Shown here: piece after piece, positions 55,810 to 64,000 of the stretch
Layout: each line of letters starts with the position of its first letter
How positions within the stretch are numbered: the stretch's first letter is position 1
NCBI RefSeq assembly: GCF_029714425.1
Contig: NZ_CP121668.1
Location: forward strand, 8,267,501-8,331,500
Direction of reading: 5' to 3'
DNA: 64,000 nucleotides
Source: Bradyrhizobium sp. CB2312
GTDB taxonomy: Bacteria; Pseudomonadota; Alphaproteobacteria; Rhizobiales; Xanthobacteraceae
The notes under the pieces: model-generated
What the model was told of the DNA's origin: nothing
Database searches by the model: none
Seen by the model: the letters and a program-made list of their open reading frames with translations, nothing else
Made by a program: the position numbers and the translations under genes

Positions 55810-56150
55810 TGGGCTGAGCTACCCCACAAGCCCTTCCTCTTCGGCGAAGATGGCGTGTCGATGTCGCTTGCCGGTGTGCAGACGAAGCTCGCCGTCGCTC
55901 TGGATGGCGACACCCTGCACATACCGATCGACGGCGCGCCATCGACCCACATCATCAAGCCCGATGGCGAGCGCTTGCCTGGCCCCGTCCAGAACGAGGC
56001 ATTCTGCCTAACGCTCGCGCGCATGATCGGAATCCCGACGCCGAAGGTGACGACCGGGACGGCAGGCGAACGTAGCTACCTGCTGGTTGAGCGCTATGAC
56101 CGACGTCATGACGACAAGAGGTGGCGGCGGCTGCATCAGGAGGATTTCTG
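55810..56150 (+). pseudogene. HipA kinase fragment (N-terminal core only)
   Basis: The frame reads ELPHKPFLFGEDGVSMSLAG, VQTKLAVAL, PSTHIIKPD, NEAFCLTLARMIGIPTPKV, YLLVERYDRR and RRLHQEDF, the conserved HipA core up to the motif before the catalytic domain. A TGA follows at once and the next codons, in another frame, belong to a SIR2 gene. The kinase half is gone, so it is inactive. It is a different HipA type from the intact one at 61535. Confidence 0.8.
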
Positions 56151-56274
56151 AGCGTTTTCGTTAATCGGCAGGTGACCCGTACCGTTGCGGTCTGGAAAGT
56201 GTATGGCTCTTGACCTTGCCCCCCGGGCTTAATCCAGTTTGAAGTTCGTTCTGGCCCACGACAAGGACCAGAGC

Positions 56275-56541
56275 ATGAAGCGCAGCCGCTTTTCGGAAGA
56301 GCAGATCATCGGGATTTTGAAGGAGCATGAGGCCGGCGTGTCGGTCGCCGATCTGTGCCGCAAGCACGGCGTCAGCGACGCCAGCATCTACAAATGGAAG
56401 GCCAAGTTCGGTGGGCTGGAGGTGTCGGAGGCCAAGCGGCTGAAGACGCTGGAGGACGAGAATACGCGGCTGAAGCGGTTGCTGGCTGATGCGATGCTGG
56501 ACAATGCGGCGTTGAAGGACCTCCTGGGAAAGAATGTATGA
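56275..56541 (+). CDS. IS3-family transposase OrfA (end altered by IS110)
   Basis: An 88-residue HTH protein: SRFSEEQIIGILKEHEAGVS, DLCRKHGVSDASIYKWKAKF, then a leucine-zipper-like LKTLEDENTRLKRLLADAML. The last codon and stop now come from the IS110 end, and the frameshift site that made the OrfAB fusion is destroyed, so IS3 transposition should be blocked. Confidence 0.88.
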   Translation: MKRSRFSEEQIIGILKEHEAGVSVADLCRKHGVSDASIYKWKAKFGGLEVSEAKRLKTLEDENTRLKRLLADAMLDNAALKDLLGKNV

Positions 56542-57881
56542 CCCGCCCCGCCCGTGCAAGGGTCGTTTCGATCAGGACGATGCAGTCTGCACAAATGTAT
56601 CCGGCCTCTTGCAAGTGGGCCGCTGTTGCGGCCAGGCCATGATGAGATCCGCGCGTGCCGTTCCCAGATAAATGGTCCGGGCTCAAAACCCGCTTTTTTG
56701 CACAGGGCTTACGGCGCGCCGATCGACTGTCTCGTCATCACTTTCACGAGCCTCGCAGTCTGGAACAAACGGGATCAGCTAAAGGCCGGATCCCGCCGTT
56801 CGTAGCTTGCGCCGGGCTTGGTCATCACCACCCATGCGATCCGCGCAATCTTTGCCGCCAAGGCGACGGTGACCTTGTTGGTGTGCATGCGTGCCTGAAG
56901 TCCATCAAGCCAGGCGCCAAGGTGATATCGCGAGCGATCAAGATGTGTCACGCAGGAGCGGGCGCCGTGGATGATCATCCGGCGCAGATATCGGTTGCCG
57001 CGCTTGCTTATCCCCAGCAGCTTCGTTTTGCCTCCCGTGGAGTATTCTCTGGGAACAAGACCCAGCCAAGCTGCCATATCGCGGGCCTTTTTGAACTGTC
57101 GGGCAGATCCAGCTGCTGCCAAAAGCGCCGTCGCCGCGAGTGGACCAATGCCCGGGATAGTCATTAATCGACGTGCGGTATCGCTTTGAGAGGCAACCGC
57201 CTCAATCTCGCGGTTGACTTCAGCGATCCGCAGCTCCAGCTGCCGCAGCTCGTCGAATGTAGATGCCAGAATGCGACGCATGGCCGACGTTAGATCATTC
57301 GATTCATCTGCCAAAACTCTCGGCAGATCTGCCTTGAACTTGCCGGCGCCCTGGTGAATAGCGATCCCATATTCCAGGCAAAAAGCGCGCATCTGATTTA
57401 TGAGGCACGTCCGTTGCGACATCATCCGATCGCGAACACGATGCAGCGCTTGCAGGTCAATGTGCTCAGGCGACCTTAGCTCGACGAAGCGCATTGTTGG
57501 TCTCGTCACGGCTTCGGCGATCGCCGCGGCATCGATGATGTCATTTTTGTTGGACTTCACATATGGCTTCACGAATTGAGCTGGGATAATGCGAACGGTG
57601 TGCCCCATGGCGGCGATCTTGCGGGCCAACCATTGCGAGCCGGAGCAGGCCTCCATCCCCACCAAAGCCGGTCCTGCACGTTCGAAGAACTGCAAGAGCG
57701 TATCGCGCCGAAAGGTCGCCTTCTGGATCGGCATTCCGGCGGCGTCGAGTCCAACGACGTGGAAAAGGTTCTTGCCAATGTCGATCCCAAACACCGTTGC
57801 CGGCCTGGGCTTGTTCCGTGTCCTCATTGCTTCCTCCTTTCAAAAGCCAACTCAGTCTGACTGAGAGGACGGGGCGGGTCA
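56539..57881 (-). mobile_element. IS110-family element inserted in IS3
   Basis: TGACCCGCCCCG at 56539 is matched by its inverse CGGGGCGGGTCA ending at 57881. Short subterminal repeats of this kind and a single DEDD transposase gene fit IS110. About 230 bases left of the gene are non-coding, where IS110 elements keep their guide RNA region. Confidence 0.75.
56775..57827 (-). CDS. IS110-family transposase (DEDD)
   Basis: A 350-residue transposase. The N-terminal RuvC-like domain has [19 protein letters not shown] (Asp), [16 protein letters not shown] (Glu) and [14 protein letters not shown] (Asp-Asp). The C-terminal Transposase_20 domain has [20 protein letters not shown] and the serine-containing end [17 protein letters not shown] precedes the ATG. 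Appears complete. Confidence 0.92.
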   Translation of the reverse strand: MRTRNKPRPATVFGIDIGKNLFHVVGLDAAGMPIQKATFRRDTLLQFFERAGPALVGMEACSGSQWLARKIAAMGHTVRIIPAQFVKPYVKSNKNDIIDAAAIAEAVTRPTMRFVELRSPEHIDLQALHRVRDRMMSQRTCLINQMRAFCLEYGIAIHQGAGKFKADLPRVLADESNDLTSAMRRILASTFDELRQLELRIAEVNREIEAVASQSDTARRLMTIPGIGPLAATALLAAAGSARQFKKARDMAAWLGLVPREYSTGGKTKLLGISKRGNRYLRRMIIHGARSCVTHLDRSRYHLGAWLDGLQARMHTNKVTVALAAKIARIAWVVMTKPGASYERRDPAFS

Positions 57882-58819
57882 TCCCATTAGTGGTGACGCC
57901 CGCCGCCGAGCGGAAAGCAGTCGCCCATCTGCGAACGGCATTCGGGATGAGCGAACGGCGGGCGTGTAAAGCCATCGGCTGCTGCCGTATGACAGTGAGA
58001 TACCAGACGGCCCGAGCGGACGATGCCGGCCTTCGCCAGCGCATGAGGGCGATCGCCCAGGAGCGCCGTCGCTTCGGCTATCGGCGCCTGCACGTTCTGC
58101 TCAAGCGAGAGGGTTATGTGATCAACCACAAGAAGCTGTTCCGGCTCTACCGGGAAGAGAAGCTTGCGGTGCGCCGCCGCTGCGGTCGCAAACGGGCGAT
58201 CGGGACCAGGGCGCCGATGACCGTGCCGATGGCGCCCAACGACCGCTGGTCGCTCGACTTCGTGTCGGATCAGCTCACCGATGGCCGCCGCTTCCGCGTC
58301 CTGACCGTGGTTGATGATTGCACCCGCGAGTGCCTGGCGCTGGTGGCCGATACTTCGCTCTCCGGTACCCGGGTGGCGCGGGAACTGGACCGGCTGATGA
58401 TGGAGCGCGGCAAGCCGAAGATGGTGGTCAGCGACAATGGCAGCGAGTTGACCAGCAACGCCATCCTGACATGGGCCGATGAGAGCCGTGTCGCATGGCA
58501 CTACATCGCGCCGGGCAAGCCCATGCAGAATGCCTTCATCGAGAGCTTCAACGGCCGTCTGCGGGATGAACTGTTGAACGAGACGCTGTTCACGTCGCTG
58601 GCCCAGGCCCGCGTCGCGCTCGGATGCTGGCGGGCCGATTACAACAACGCACGACCTCACTCGCAGCTTGGATGGAAGACGCCGTCCGAGTTCGCCTTTA
58701 CCCGCCACCCGCGCCGGGATCTGGCGCTGCGCTATGCCGAGGGCTCCGCGCCAGCTCCCGTCGCTACCACCGCCCAACCGGGCAAACCCAACCGTCAGGG
58801 CGAACTGAGGACTGGATAA
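57882..58819 (+). CDS. IS3-family transposase OrfB, separated from OrfA
   Basis: About 310 residues. [20 protein letters not shown] and [16 protein letters not shown] are followed by the rve core: Asp in [11 protein letters not shown], Asp in [13 protein letters not shown], Glu in [14 protein letters not shown]. It normally is made by frameshift from OrfA; IS110 now lies between them, leaving no native start, though the frame is open into the IS110 end. Confidence 0.85.
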
Positions 58820-59297
58820 AACTTGGGGGCAAGGTCACTCTCCCGACTGGTTCCAGGATTCCGCTGGCCAGATCATCGGCGTTCGCGGAATGCCCGAAGT
58901 GCCGGCCGGATACTCGCCGCTGATGATCACGCCAGGCATCGATAAATACCGGCTGACACATGGCGAGCCGTTCCGAACGATCTTGGGCTGCAGCGACGCT
59001 GCGCTGGAGAACGCCCGCGCCTATTTCTGCGTTGGTTATGGCTTTAACGACGAACACCTTCAGACCAAGCTGATCGAGCGTTGCGACCGCGATTCCGTCC
59101 CGCTTGTCGTGATTACCAAAGAGCTGACCACGTCCGCCCGGACCTTCCTTGGCGGCGGACGCTGCCGGCGCTACCTCGCGATCGAGGAGGGGACGATGGG
59201 GGCGCGCCTACATGCACGACGTGCCCAACGGGTTCGACGTAGATCAACCGATCTGGCGGCTCAACCGCTTCCTCAATGAGATGACAGGATTTTCCGC

Positions 59298-61039
59298 GTG
59301 AGCATTCTGAATTTTGCGGACGGAGAAGCGCTGGGTCGCGTCCAATCGGTCGACACGACCACGGTGATCGTCCACGTCGATGATGTCGAGGCGCTGCGGG
59401 CGCTGCAGGTGAACCGGCTGGTTGCGCTCCAGAGCAGCCTTGCCGGCCATAAGTTAATTGGTGTGATCCAAAAGATCATCCGTACCGCGCTCAATGAAGC
59501 GAAGATCGCCGATGTCGAGCTAGACGAGGCCGCGCATCCCGAAGTCAATCTGGTTCGGATTATGTTGATCGGCACGCTGCTCGATCGGGACGGACCGCGC
59601 GCCAATGTCTTCCGCCGGACGCTTGAGACCGTCCCGGAGATCGATGCCTGCCGCTTCGCTCTCGAACGCGAGCGCCTTACGCGCTTCATGGGGGGATTTC
59701 GGAGGTGACCGGCGGCGCGCAGCGCCTGTCGCTTGGCGCCTATTCACTCGATACCAACGCTCAGGCGTTCGTCAATGGCAATCGGTTGTTCCAGCGTCAT
59801 GTGATCATCGTGGGCAGCACCGGCTCGGGCAAGTCGTGGACGACCGCGCGCCTGCTCGAGCAAATCGCGGAGCTCGACAGCGCCAATGCCATCGTGTTCG
59901 ACATGCACGGAGAATATGCGTCGATGGCTGGCGACGGTTTCGTCCATCTTCGCCTCGCGGGCCCAAGCGACATCGAAGCGGGGAAGGGGCTGAACGATGG
60001 TGTGCTGTATTTGCCCTACTGGCTCATGAGCTACGAGGCGCTTGTCTCGATGTTTGTTGACCGCTCCCATCAGAACGCCCCAAACCAGGCCATGGTCATG
60101 TCGCGTACCGTCGTCGACGCCAAGACGGGCTTCCTGAAAGCCGGCGGTCATGTCGAGGTGCTCGCCAACTTCACGATCGACAGTCCGGTGCCTTTCAGAA
60201 TGGAAACCGTGCTAGGCGAGCTCAACCGGCTCAACGCCGAGATGGTACCGGGAGCCAAAGGTGGGCACTGAGAAGCAGGGCGATTTCCACGGCAAGCTCA
60301 GCCGTCTAATCCAACGCCTCGAGGGCAAACGCACCGATCGACGCCTCGGTTTCCTATTCCCTGCGTCCGGCGTGGCGGACAGCTATGATTGGCTCGATCG
60401 CGCAGTTGAGCTGCTGCTCGGTGGCAGGGCGGCCAAAGGCGGCCACGGTGGCGTCAAGATCATCGAATTCTCTGAAGTTCTATCCGACATTTTGCCGCTG
60501 ATCGTCGGCATGGTCGCGCGGATGGCCTTCCACATACAGCAGTGGAGCACGCAGGGGCCTCGCCATCCGGTGGCCCTGTTCTGTGACGAGGCGCATCTTA
60601 TATTCCACAGGATCCGACTTCGGGCGCCGCGGAGAATGCGATCGCTACCTTCGAGCGCATCGCCAAGGAGGGGCGGAAATATGGCGTCGGGCTGGTGGTG
60701 ATCAGCCAGCGCCCCGCCGAAGTGAACCGCACGGTCGCCAGCCAGTGCAACAATCTCATCGCGATGCGGCTAACCAACGGTGACGACCAAGCTGTCGTGC
60801 GACGGCTGCTGCCCGACAGCCTCGGCGGCTTCGGCGACCTGCTTCCGGTCCTCGACACGGGCGAAGCACTCGTCGTTGGCGATGCGATTCTACTGCCCAC
60901 GCGTATCCGCATTGCCAAACCGATGAACGAACCGCTTAGCGGCACGATCCAGTTCTGGGATCGTTGGGCCGACCCAGCGGCTGCGGCGACGCTCGACAAG
61001 GCTGTCGAGAGCTGGCGCCGTCAGACGCTTGTCAAATAG
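59298..61039 (+). pseudogene. HerA-type ATPase of SIR2-HerA system, three frame breaks
   Basis: Four consecutive pieces make one HerA protein. 59298-59708 gives the N-terminal HAS-barrel. 59705-60271 has Walker A VGSTGSGKSWTTARLLEQ and Walker B IVFDMHGEY. 60261-60600 has FPASGVADSYDWLDR and FCDEAHL. 60600-61039 has VVISQRPAEVNRTV and the Arg-finger region LPTRIRI. Breaks lie at about 59705, 60258 (extra G in AAAGGTGGG) and 60599 (one T missing). The first could be a natural 4-base overlap; the other two look like single-base indels. As read, the ATPase is not made. Confidence 0.8.
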
Positions 61040-61534
61040 TTGCCTTCCGGCAAGCCTCTCGCGCATCGCGATGCTGGGCGCGACGCTGCAGAAACTGATC
61101 CGGAGGGTGATCCTGCCTGCTTCCTACCATCCTTCTGCACTCGTCTTGGCAGTGCGTCCGCTACGTGGTGCTGATGCCGTCCGAGATGGTTGGGCGAAGG
61201 CAAATCTTGGCTGTCTCATCATCAACAGTCAGTACACGTTCCTGATACCTCAGATGTAGGGCATCATCAGCATCACGATGATCCGACTTGCCTTCAACGC
61301 CGTTCTAGAGGCGTTGGAGCGGCGCCTCATGCGGTGAAGGCGCCGGGCACAAATTGAGTGCGGCGGTGGCTGATCGGGCTCCTTCGATGAAGGCCGCCTT
61401 GGAAGATGGGATGCGGAGAGCAACTTCTTTCATCAAGGTGACACATAGCAAATTTCTGATCCCGAGATCTTGGCCGCAACGCCGGCTCGGTCAGAAAAGC
61501 CTACCTACGCGCCGCGCCGACTGGCCGCGGATCA
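61040..61534. other. Gap between HerA remnant and hipA
   Basis: About 500 bases with no recognisable frame, RNA or repeat. Confidence 0.35.
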
Positions 61535-62851
61535 TTATTTACTCTTGAGACCAGCCAGCGAATTCACACGGCGCTTCGCGCCATCAGCAATCGATATGGC
61601 CATCTTCTCCGGAAATCCTTTTGGAAGCGCATTCAGCACCTGATCTATGGCTTTTGCGGCTGTATCGCCGAGCTGCTGGATGACAGCCGTGACTGTTTTG
61701 TCGGATAGACCGCAGCTTTTCGCAGTCTGCACGAAATGTCGGCCGAGAACCGTGTGGACGACGTAATGCCGGTTGCTACCGATCGCCATGGCCAGCTTCA
61801 TTTGGTTTTGGCTGATCTGTCCAGCGTCCAGGCTCGGTTGGGTCGAAATGATGTCGTAAAGCGGAGCAAGATGAAAACGTCCGCCCGGCGCCAAATGAAT
61901 GCTAAAATTCTTCGCATGGCCATCGGTGGCGGCAAGCAGCCAGAACACGATCTGCGCCTTGAAGAAAATGGCCCGGTCGTCCTCAGGCGTATCGCTGCCC
62001 TTGAGGAAATCCGAGATTTTGCGGATGCCAGGTCCGCCGTCGGATTCATGCTTGCGCGCGGGCGGAACCGATAGTGCCTGGCAGCAGTCTTCCTGCGGCA
62101 GCCGCAACAGGCGGCCGTCGCGCGTCCAGGTGCGATCGAACCGCTCAACTGCGAGCACGCGGCGCCCGGCGAAATCGATCATGCTTGATTTGGCGACCGG
62201 CAAGCCGAGTGCGGCAACCAGCTCGAGGCACAGATGCTCGTTTTCAACGCTGCTGGTCATGTCGATTCCGTTCGGCAACTTCCCGATCTGCGGCTTGATG
62301 ATGTGCGTAGTTGCGGTCGTGCCATGAGGAACGTACCACTTGTCTTTCCAGTAAAGCAGCGCTGTCTTTTCCTGCGCACCGGCCAGAGAAATACGGAAAT
62401 CCTGGTCGGGGCCGATGCCGAGTGGATTGCTGGCAAGATTGCCGAGAATGGCTGCAATCTCCTGATCGCTGGCGGCACGGCCATTAATAGCGCCGGCGGC
62501 TCCGGGCGTGGCACCATCGGGCAGGAACTGCAGCGCACCAATGCAGTCGCGGCCGATGGCGGAGAGCAGGCTGTAAGCGTCGGGGCCGTCAGCATGCGCA
62601 CGTTCAGCGACGCGTTGGCGAATGTCGTCATTGTCGGGCAGAAGATTGTCAAAGACAGCGACGACTGGATCGCCAATATAACGATCCTCGCGCAGAGGCA
62701 GCGACACCGAAACAGGGATGGCATTTTCCCACGCGAGCCACTGCCTATCGTACTGGAAATCGATTGCGCCGCTGCTCTCGCGTCGCAGCCGGCCGACCAG
62801 CCGCGTGTTGAGGTAAACATTGAGCGGCGCCCGGGCAGGACGACGCGCCAT
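61535..62851 (-). CDS. hipA: HipA-type serine/threonine kinase toxin
   Basis: A 438-residue full-length HipA. N-terminal couple-HipA region (LNVYLNTRLVGRLRRE), ISLAGAQEKTALLY, THIIKP, ENEHLCLELVAALGLPVAKS, VERFDR, then the catalytic loop ATDGHAKNFSIHL and the metal-binding Asp in LAPLYDII. It phosphorylates a translation component and causes dormancy. The ATG at 62851 overlaps the hipB stop (TGATG), as in a coupled hipBA operon. No lesion seen. Confidence 0.93.
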   Translation of the reverse strand: MARRPARAPLNVYLNTRLVGRLRRESSGAIDFQYDRQWLAWENAIPVSVSLPLREDRYIGDPVVAVFDNLLPDNDDIRQRVAERAHADGPDAYSLLSAIGRDCIGALQFLPDGATPGAAGAINGRAASDQEIAAILGNLASNPLGIGPDQDFRISLAGAQEKTALLYWKDKWYVPHGTTATTHIIKPQIGKLPNGIDMTSSVENEHLCLELVAALGLPVAKSSMIDFAGRRVLAVERFDRTWTRDGRLLRLPQEDCCQALSVPPARKHESDGGPGIRKISDFLKGSDTPEDDRAIFFKAQIVFWLLAATDGHAKNFSIHLAPGGRFHLAPLYDIISTQPSLDAGQISQNQMKLAMAIGSNRHYVVHTVLGRHFVQTAKSCGLSDKTVTAVIQQLGDTAAKAIDQVLNALPKGFPEKMAISIADGAKRRVNSLAGLKSK

Positions 62852-63102
62852 CAAAAGAGATCCTCAATCGCTTCAGCCGTTAATTTGGTGCGCGGCCGGA
62901 TGACGAGCTCGAGGTCGAGCCCGGCCAGCGCATCCATCAGAATGCGCAGCTGCGTTGCAGGTTCGCCGGCCTCGAGCTTCGAGACTGTCGCTTGACGCGC
63001 ATGCATCTTCTCACCCAGGTCACGCTGGGTAAGCTTCTTCTGCCGCCGGAAGCGTCTGATTCCAGCGCCAACTTGTTGTGGGGTGCGGGCGATCGTATCC
63101 AT
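62851..63102 (-). CDS. hipB: HipB-type Xre antitoxin
   Basis: An 83-residue Xre regulator: PQQVGAGIRRFRRQKKLTQR, MHARQATVSKLEAGEPATQL, then a C-terminal strand ELVIRPRTKLTAEAIEDLF. It neutralises HipA and represses the operon. ATG 63102 chosen since the open frame beyond it crosses the operator repeats and has no similarity. Confidence 0.88.
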   Translation of the reverse strand: MDTIARTPQQVGAGIRRFRRQKKLTQRDLGEKMHARQATVSKLEAGEPATQLRILMDALAGLDLELVIRPRTKLTAEAIEDLF

Positions 63103-63111
63103 CAAATCACG

Positions 63112-63181
63112 ATACGCGAGTGCGTATATGACGTCAATATGCGCGTTCGCGAATATCCATCGATTATGCGCGTCCGCGTAT
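63112..63181 (-). promoter_or_regulatory. Three 16-bp hipB operators at exact 27-bp spacing
   Basis: Palindromic sites at 63112-63127 (ATACGCGAGTGCGTAT), 63139-63154 (ATGCGCGTTCGCGAAT) and 63166-63181 (ATGCGCGTCCGCGTAT) follow the form ATRCGCGNNYGCGWAT. Their starts are 27 bp apart, and they lie directly upstream of hipB. HipB proteins repress by binding several such operators, so these are very probably its sites. Confidence 0.75.
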
Positions 63182-63484
63182 TTGGCGAAGTGGCAACGAT
63201 GCGGTCGTATCTCGCGCGCCAGCAACTCCTTGAAAGGGAAGAATTACACAAATAGATTCAAGGGCATGACTTGAGGCCGGATTGTTCCGCATGTAAAGAC
63301 CGGACATAAACTCCGATCCGACTTTTGGAGCCTCGACAGACTGAGCTGGAAAGTTATATTAGAACATACTAAGAACGAATTGATCTTCCGGTTGTATTTT
63401 CGAAACCCACTTTCAATAAGGTTGTCCGGCACATCATGCGTTTAGCGCCGCCATCTCAGGAAGTCGGGCCCAGGAGCCGCGTCA
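63182..63484. other. Intergenic region before jetA
   Basis: 300 bases between the hipBA promoter and the next operon. No gene recognised; AT-richer than the surroundings near 63350-63410, consistent with a promoter. Confidence 0.35.
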
Positions 63485-64000
63485 TTGACCTTGTTCCGCC
63501 ATTTGCATGACGACGCGTTTTTGGCCTTCTCGCGCGATCACAAGCACCTGTACGCGGCCTGTCTGCTCGACCTCCATGAACGCTTCTTTTCAGGCGCGCC
63601 GTCGTTTCCGACCCCCCAGCAGGTCGTCCATGCCATCTATGACGTCATGCGCGCCAACCCCGCCCTCTGGAATGAGGGCGATGATTTCGGCAGCCTGCCG
63701 GAAATGATCTCCGCGGGACGCCGCCGGATCCGAAAGGCCGACGTCGCGCTCGCTTCCGAGAAGGGCGACAAGGCACTCGGTCTTGCCCGACAACTGTATG
63801 CAAGGCTGCTCGCCTGGGGATGGCTTGAAGAGGAGGAATACGGGCTTCGCGTTACCGTGGACATGGCTATGGGACCGCTGCTCGTGATCCAGCGACTCGC
63901 AAGCCTCAACAAGGATCTCTCGCAGCGATTCGGCGGCTTGATAGTGCAAATCCGCCTCAACCTGGAGGCGGTCGAAAAACTGAGGCCCGAGATCACCGAC
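63485..64000 (+). CDS. jetA: Wadjet JetA-like protein (MukF-type), 3' end outside window
   Basis: 172 codons are open to the window edge. LTLFRHLHDDAFLAFSRDHK and HLYAACLLDLHERFFSG form the opening typical of JetA. RRRIRKADVALASEKG, ARQLYARLLAWGWLEEEEYG, RVTVDMAMGPLLVIQRLASL and FGGLIVQIRLNLEAV match the winged-helix and helical region of JetA (DUF5716), the kleisin-like subunit of the Wadjet system that destroys plasmids. TTG 63485 is the likely start with AGGAG 11 bases upstream; no ATG is in frame there. jetB, C and D should follow downstream. Moderately sure. Confidence 0.65.
   Translation, partial: MTLFRHLHDDAFLAFSRDHKHLYAACLLDLHERFFSGAPSFPTPQQVVHAIYDVMRANPALWNEGDDFGSLPEMISAGRRRIRKADVALASEKGDKALGLARQLYARLLAWGWLEEEEYGLRVTVDMAMGPLLVIQRLASLNKDLSQRFGGLIVQIRLNLEAVEKLRPEITD

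Larger units (their letters stand above)
56211..58837 (+). mobile_element. IS3-family element carrying a nested IS110 element
   Basis: Terminal repeats TGACCTTGCCCCC (left) and its inverse at the right end, extended by TAATCCAGT-like matches, bound orfA and orfB. CTCT is duplicated at the outer edges (56207-56210, 58838-58841), a target duplication of the right size. An IS110 element interrupts the orfA/orfB junction. Confidence 0.85.
56151..59301 (+). pseudogene. SIR2-like NADase of a SIR2-HerA system, truncated and split by IS3
   Basis: The left piece (56151-56210) ends VTRTVAVWKVYGS. After the IS3 element the right piece (58842 onward) continues PDWFQDSAGQIIG, ITPGIDKYRLTHGEPFRTIL, FCVGYGFNDEHLQTKLIER, then after a frame change near 59195 VPNGFDVDQPIWRLNRFLNE. 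Removing IS3 and one CTCT copy joins W-K-V-Y-G-S to P-D-W-F, the SIR2 'HGS.DW' region. The N-terminal catalytic half is absent, having been lost at the junction with hipA. The stop overlaps the HerA start (GTGA), the usual coupling of this pair. Confidence 0.7.

Noticed and set aside
57887..58777. 296-codon minus-strand frame
   Set aside because: Antisense to IS3 OrfB, which has the complete DDE motif.
1..64000. CRISPR array
   Set aside because: No regularly spaced direct repeats with unique spacers were seen; the only regular array is the set of three hipB operators.

Overview
The window looks like accessory DNA from a Bradyrhizobium-type alphaproteobacterium, probably part of a symbiosis island or a similar genomic island. 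The reasons are a Bradyrhizobium-style porin (PGAQA-like leader, VCS.YGAGFYYIPGTDTC signature), a DUF3551 exported peptide, GC-rich codon use, low coding density, many decayed genes and insertion sequences of at least seven types (IS5, IS481, IS256, two IS630 types, IS3, IS110). There is no housekeeping block. A tRNA-Gly(UCC) 3'-end remnant at 8671-8716 suggests a former integration site.

Layout. 1-3.2 kb: end of a tandem CoA-transferase and an EctB-like aminotransferase. 3.4-10 kb: IS5-type transposase, a small Xre regulator, a porin whose start codon appears lost, the tRNA-Gly remnant and an IS481 element. 10.3-18.5 kb: a defence island with a RES-toxin remnant, a complete type II CBASS (cdn-cap2-cap3 on the minus strand, patatin effector capV divergent), a second effector gene of the Cap15 type paired head-to-head with a DisA_N/DAC-like protein, and an intact AbiE (AbiEi/AbiEii) system. 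19.2-50 kb: a phosphonate-centred region. It holds a phosphonopyruvate hydrolase plus aminotransferase (catabolic, PalA/PalB-like), two paralogous stand-alone MocR-like aminotransferases, an NPP-type phosphodiesterase, a Ugp/Mal-type ABC importer with a hydrolase, and a minus-strand set of PEP mutase (one intact, one decayed copy), class I aminotransferase, nucleotidyltransferase, CDP-alcohol phosphatidyltransferase, SelA-fold PLP enzyme, SDR and FAD-dependent oxidoreductase. Two copies of a 41-bp nod-box-like element lie upstream of the plus-strand operons. 50-53.5 kb: LuxR-type HTH peptide, decayed prolyl oligopeptidase, cold-shock protein, IS630 remnant. 53.9-64 kb: a second defence island with HigB plus HigA-ImmA fusion, a hipA fragment joined to a decayed SIR2-HerA system split by IS3 (itself split by IS110), an intact hipBA operon with three operators at 27-bp spacing, and the start of a Wadjet jetA running off the window.

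How the genes fit together. The CBASS genes match the gene content of the Vibrio capV-dncV-cap2-cap3 locus with capV inverted; Cap15 and the DAC-like gene beside it could be a second nucleotide-signalling module. In the phosphonate region PepM would make phosphonopyruvate, an aminotransferase would give an amino-phosphonate, the nucleotidyltransferase would activate it and the CDP-alcohol transferase would place it on a lipid or polyol. No phosphonopyruvate decarboxylase is seen. The hydrolase/aminotransferase pair, phosphodiesterase and importer could recover the same or related compounds. These pathway statements are inference from family membership. Several genes carry single-base indels near homopolymers, so true decay and sequencing error both need to be kept in mind.
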